A stretch of 64,000 nucleotides of DNA from Psychrobacillus psychrotolerans (GTDB lineage Bacteria; Bacillota; Bacilli; Bacillales_A; Planococcaceae): the NCBI RefSeq assembly GCF_900115805.1, contig NZ_FOXU01000002.1, positions 186,001 to 250,000 on the forward strand. Direction: 5' to 3'. Both the position numbers and the translations under genes were made by a program. This document shows positions 63,552 through 64,000 of this stretch, in pieces. The first letter of the stretch is position 1, and each line of letters begins with the position of its first letter. The notes under the pieces are model-generated. The model worked only from the letters and a program-made list of their open reading frames with translations. It was not told where the DNA came from and made no database searches.

Positions 63552-64000
63552 ATGAAAAAATTAGTAATTGGTTCATTAGCAGCTGTACTTATAATTAGTG
63601 GTGGAATTGGGATTAATGCTTTGGCAGATGACGACAATCTAAATCTTAGTAAAACGCAAAGTGAAAAATTAATAGGTTTCGAAAAAGCTAAAGAAGTAGC
63701 ACTGAACGAAGCTAAAGGCACAATTGAAAGTATAGATCTTGAAAAAAATAATGGAAAAACATTTTATGAAGTAGATATAAATGGAGAAAAGTCAAAAGAA
63801 ATCGAAGTACGAATAGATGCCTATAACGCAAAGGTCTTAAATGTAAGAGAAGATAACGACAACCAAGATGATGCCGACGATGTTCAGCATAATATAACAG
63901 CAAATACTAAACTTATTACAGAAGCTGAAGCAATTGAAATTGCTCAAAAACAATTCGAAGGTACATTAGTAGAAATCGGTTTAGAATCTGATGATGGTCG
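63552..64000 (+). CDS. PepSY-domain secreted protein, partial (cut by window end)
   Basis: About 149 residues are visible from ATG 63552, which has AGGAGG upstream. A signal peptide (KKLVIGSLAAVLIISGGIG, cleavage near ALA-DD) is followed by a PepSY repeat (GFEKAKEVALNEAKGTIESI, then YEVDINGEKSKEIEVRIDAY) and an Asp/Asn-rich linker into a second repeat (TEAEAIEIAQKQFEGTL). It resembles YkoI-type proteins. The end lies beyond the window. Confidence 0.87.
   Translation, partial: MKKLVIGSLAAVLIISGGIGINALADDDNLNLSKTQSEKLIGFEKAKEVALNEAKGTIESIDLEKNNGKTFYEVDINGEKSKEIEVRIDAYNAKVLNVREDNDNQDDADDVQHNITANTKLITEAEAIEIAQKQFEGTLVEIGLESDDG

Noticed and set aside
1-64000. CRISPR array, tRNA, rRNA, prophage or insertion sequence
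   Set aside because: No regularly spaced repeats, no tRNA-like cloverleaf, no rRNA sequence and no integrase, transposase or phage structural gene were seen.

Overview
The window is chromosomal DNA of a low-GC, endospore-forming member of the Bacillales. Sporulation genes (spoVR, yhbH, prkA, an alpha/beta-type SASP gene, tlp, a YhcN/YlaJ lipoprotein and the checkpoint gene sda), an aa3-type menaquinol oxidase operon and a bacillopeptidase F gene all fit Bacillaceae/Planococcaceae. Family-level placement is inference; there is no rRNA in the window. No phage, insertion sequence, tRNA, rRNA or CRISPR array was recognised, and the content reads as core plus lineage-specific chromosome.

Layout. 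0-5.3 kb (minus strand): 5' part of spoVR, then yhbH, a 0.8 kb gene-free stretch carrying two inverted copies of a GC-rich dispersed repeat, prkA, and a DUF4349 lipoprotein. 5.5-10 kb (plus): histidine utilisation operon hutU-hutI-hutH, without hutP or hutG. 10-12.4 kb: a small acidic lipoprotein, a cluster of perfect DnaA boxes with a LexA-like box leading into sda, a SASP gene and a VLRF1-type release-factor-like gene. 12.4-17 kb: CPA1 Na+/H+ antiporter, MBL hydrolase, small genes, tlp and yunC. 17.3-21.1 kb: qoxABCD. 21.8-26.2 kb: aldehyde dehydrogenase plus DUF779, a Staygreen-family protein, and a TetR regulator with an SDR dehydrogenase that share operator half-sites. 26.3-32.3 kb (minus): an FG-GAP/VCBS-like protein and the very large secreted protease Bpr. 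33-38.4 kb: SLAP-like protein, MarR-MFS pair, two flavin-linked reductases, a gene-free stretch with a possible structured RNA, and a membrane-anchored S1C protease. 38.5-43.1 kb (minus): a 1272-residue SF1 helicase with a long coiled coil, followed by a small partner gene. 43.3-48.9 kb: DUF485/acetate-type symporter pair, sporulation lipoprotein, M20 amidohydrolase, EamA exporter and esterase.

49.1-58.2 kb is the most distinctive region: a nine-gene tellurium-resistance-type (Ter) stress cluster, terD-terD-citE-like-PRTase/TRSP-StiP/PELOTA-like-HAD-yceG-telA-terD. It is preceded by a near-canonical ECF-sigma (SigW-like) promoter. The middle genes correspond to the Ter 'biosynthetic module' that comparative genomics predicts makes a nucleoside-like metabolite whose structure is, to my knowledge, unknown. 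58.3-60 kb (minus): a CYP152-type P450 peroxygenase and a Cys-rich four-helix copper-binding protein gene broken by a single-base frameshift. 60.4-64 kb: an OmpR-type response regulator and histidine kinase followed by two PepSY proteins, the second cut by the window end (compare ykoGHI of B. subtilis).

Gene starts were chosen from visible ribosome-binding sites. Several genes appear to use TTG or GTG starts, so some starts lie downstream of the longest open frame.
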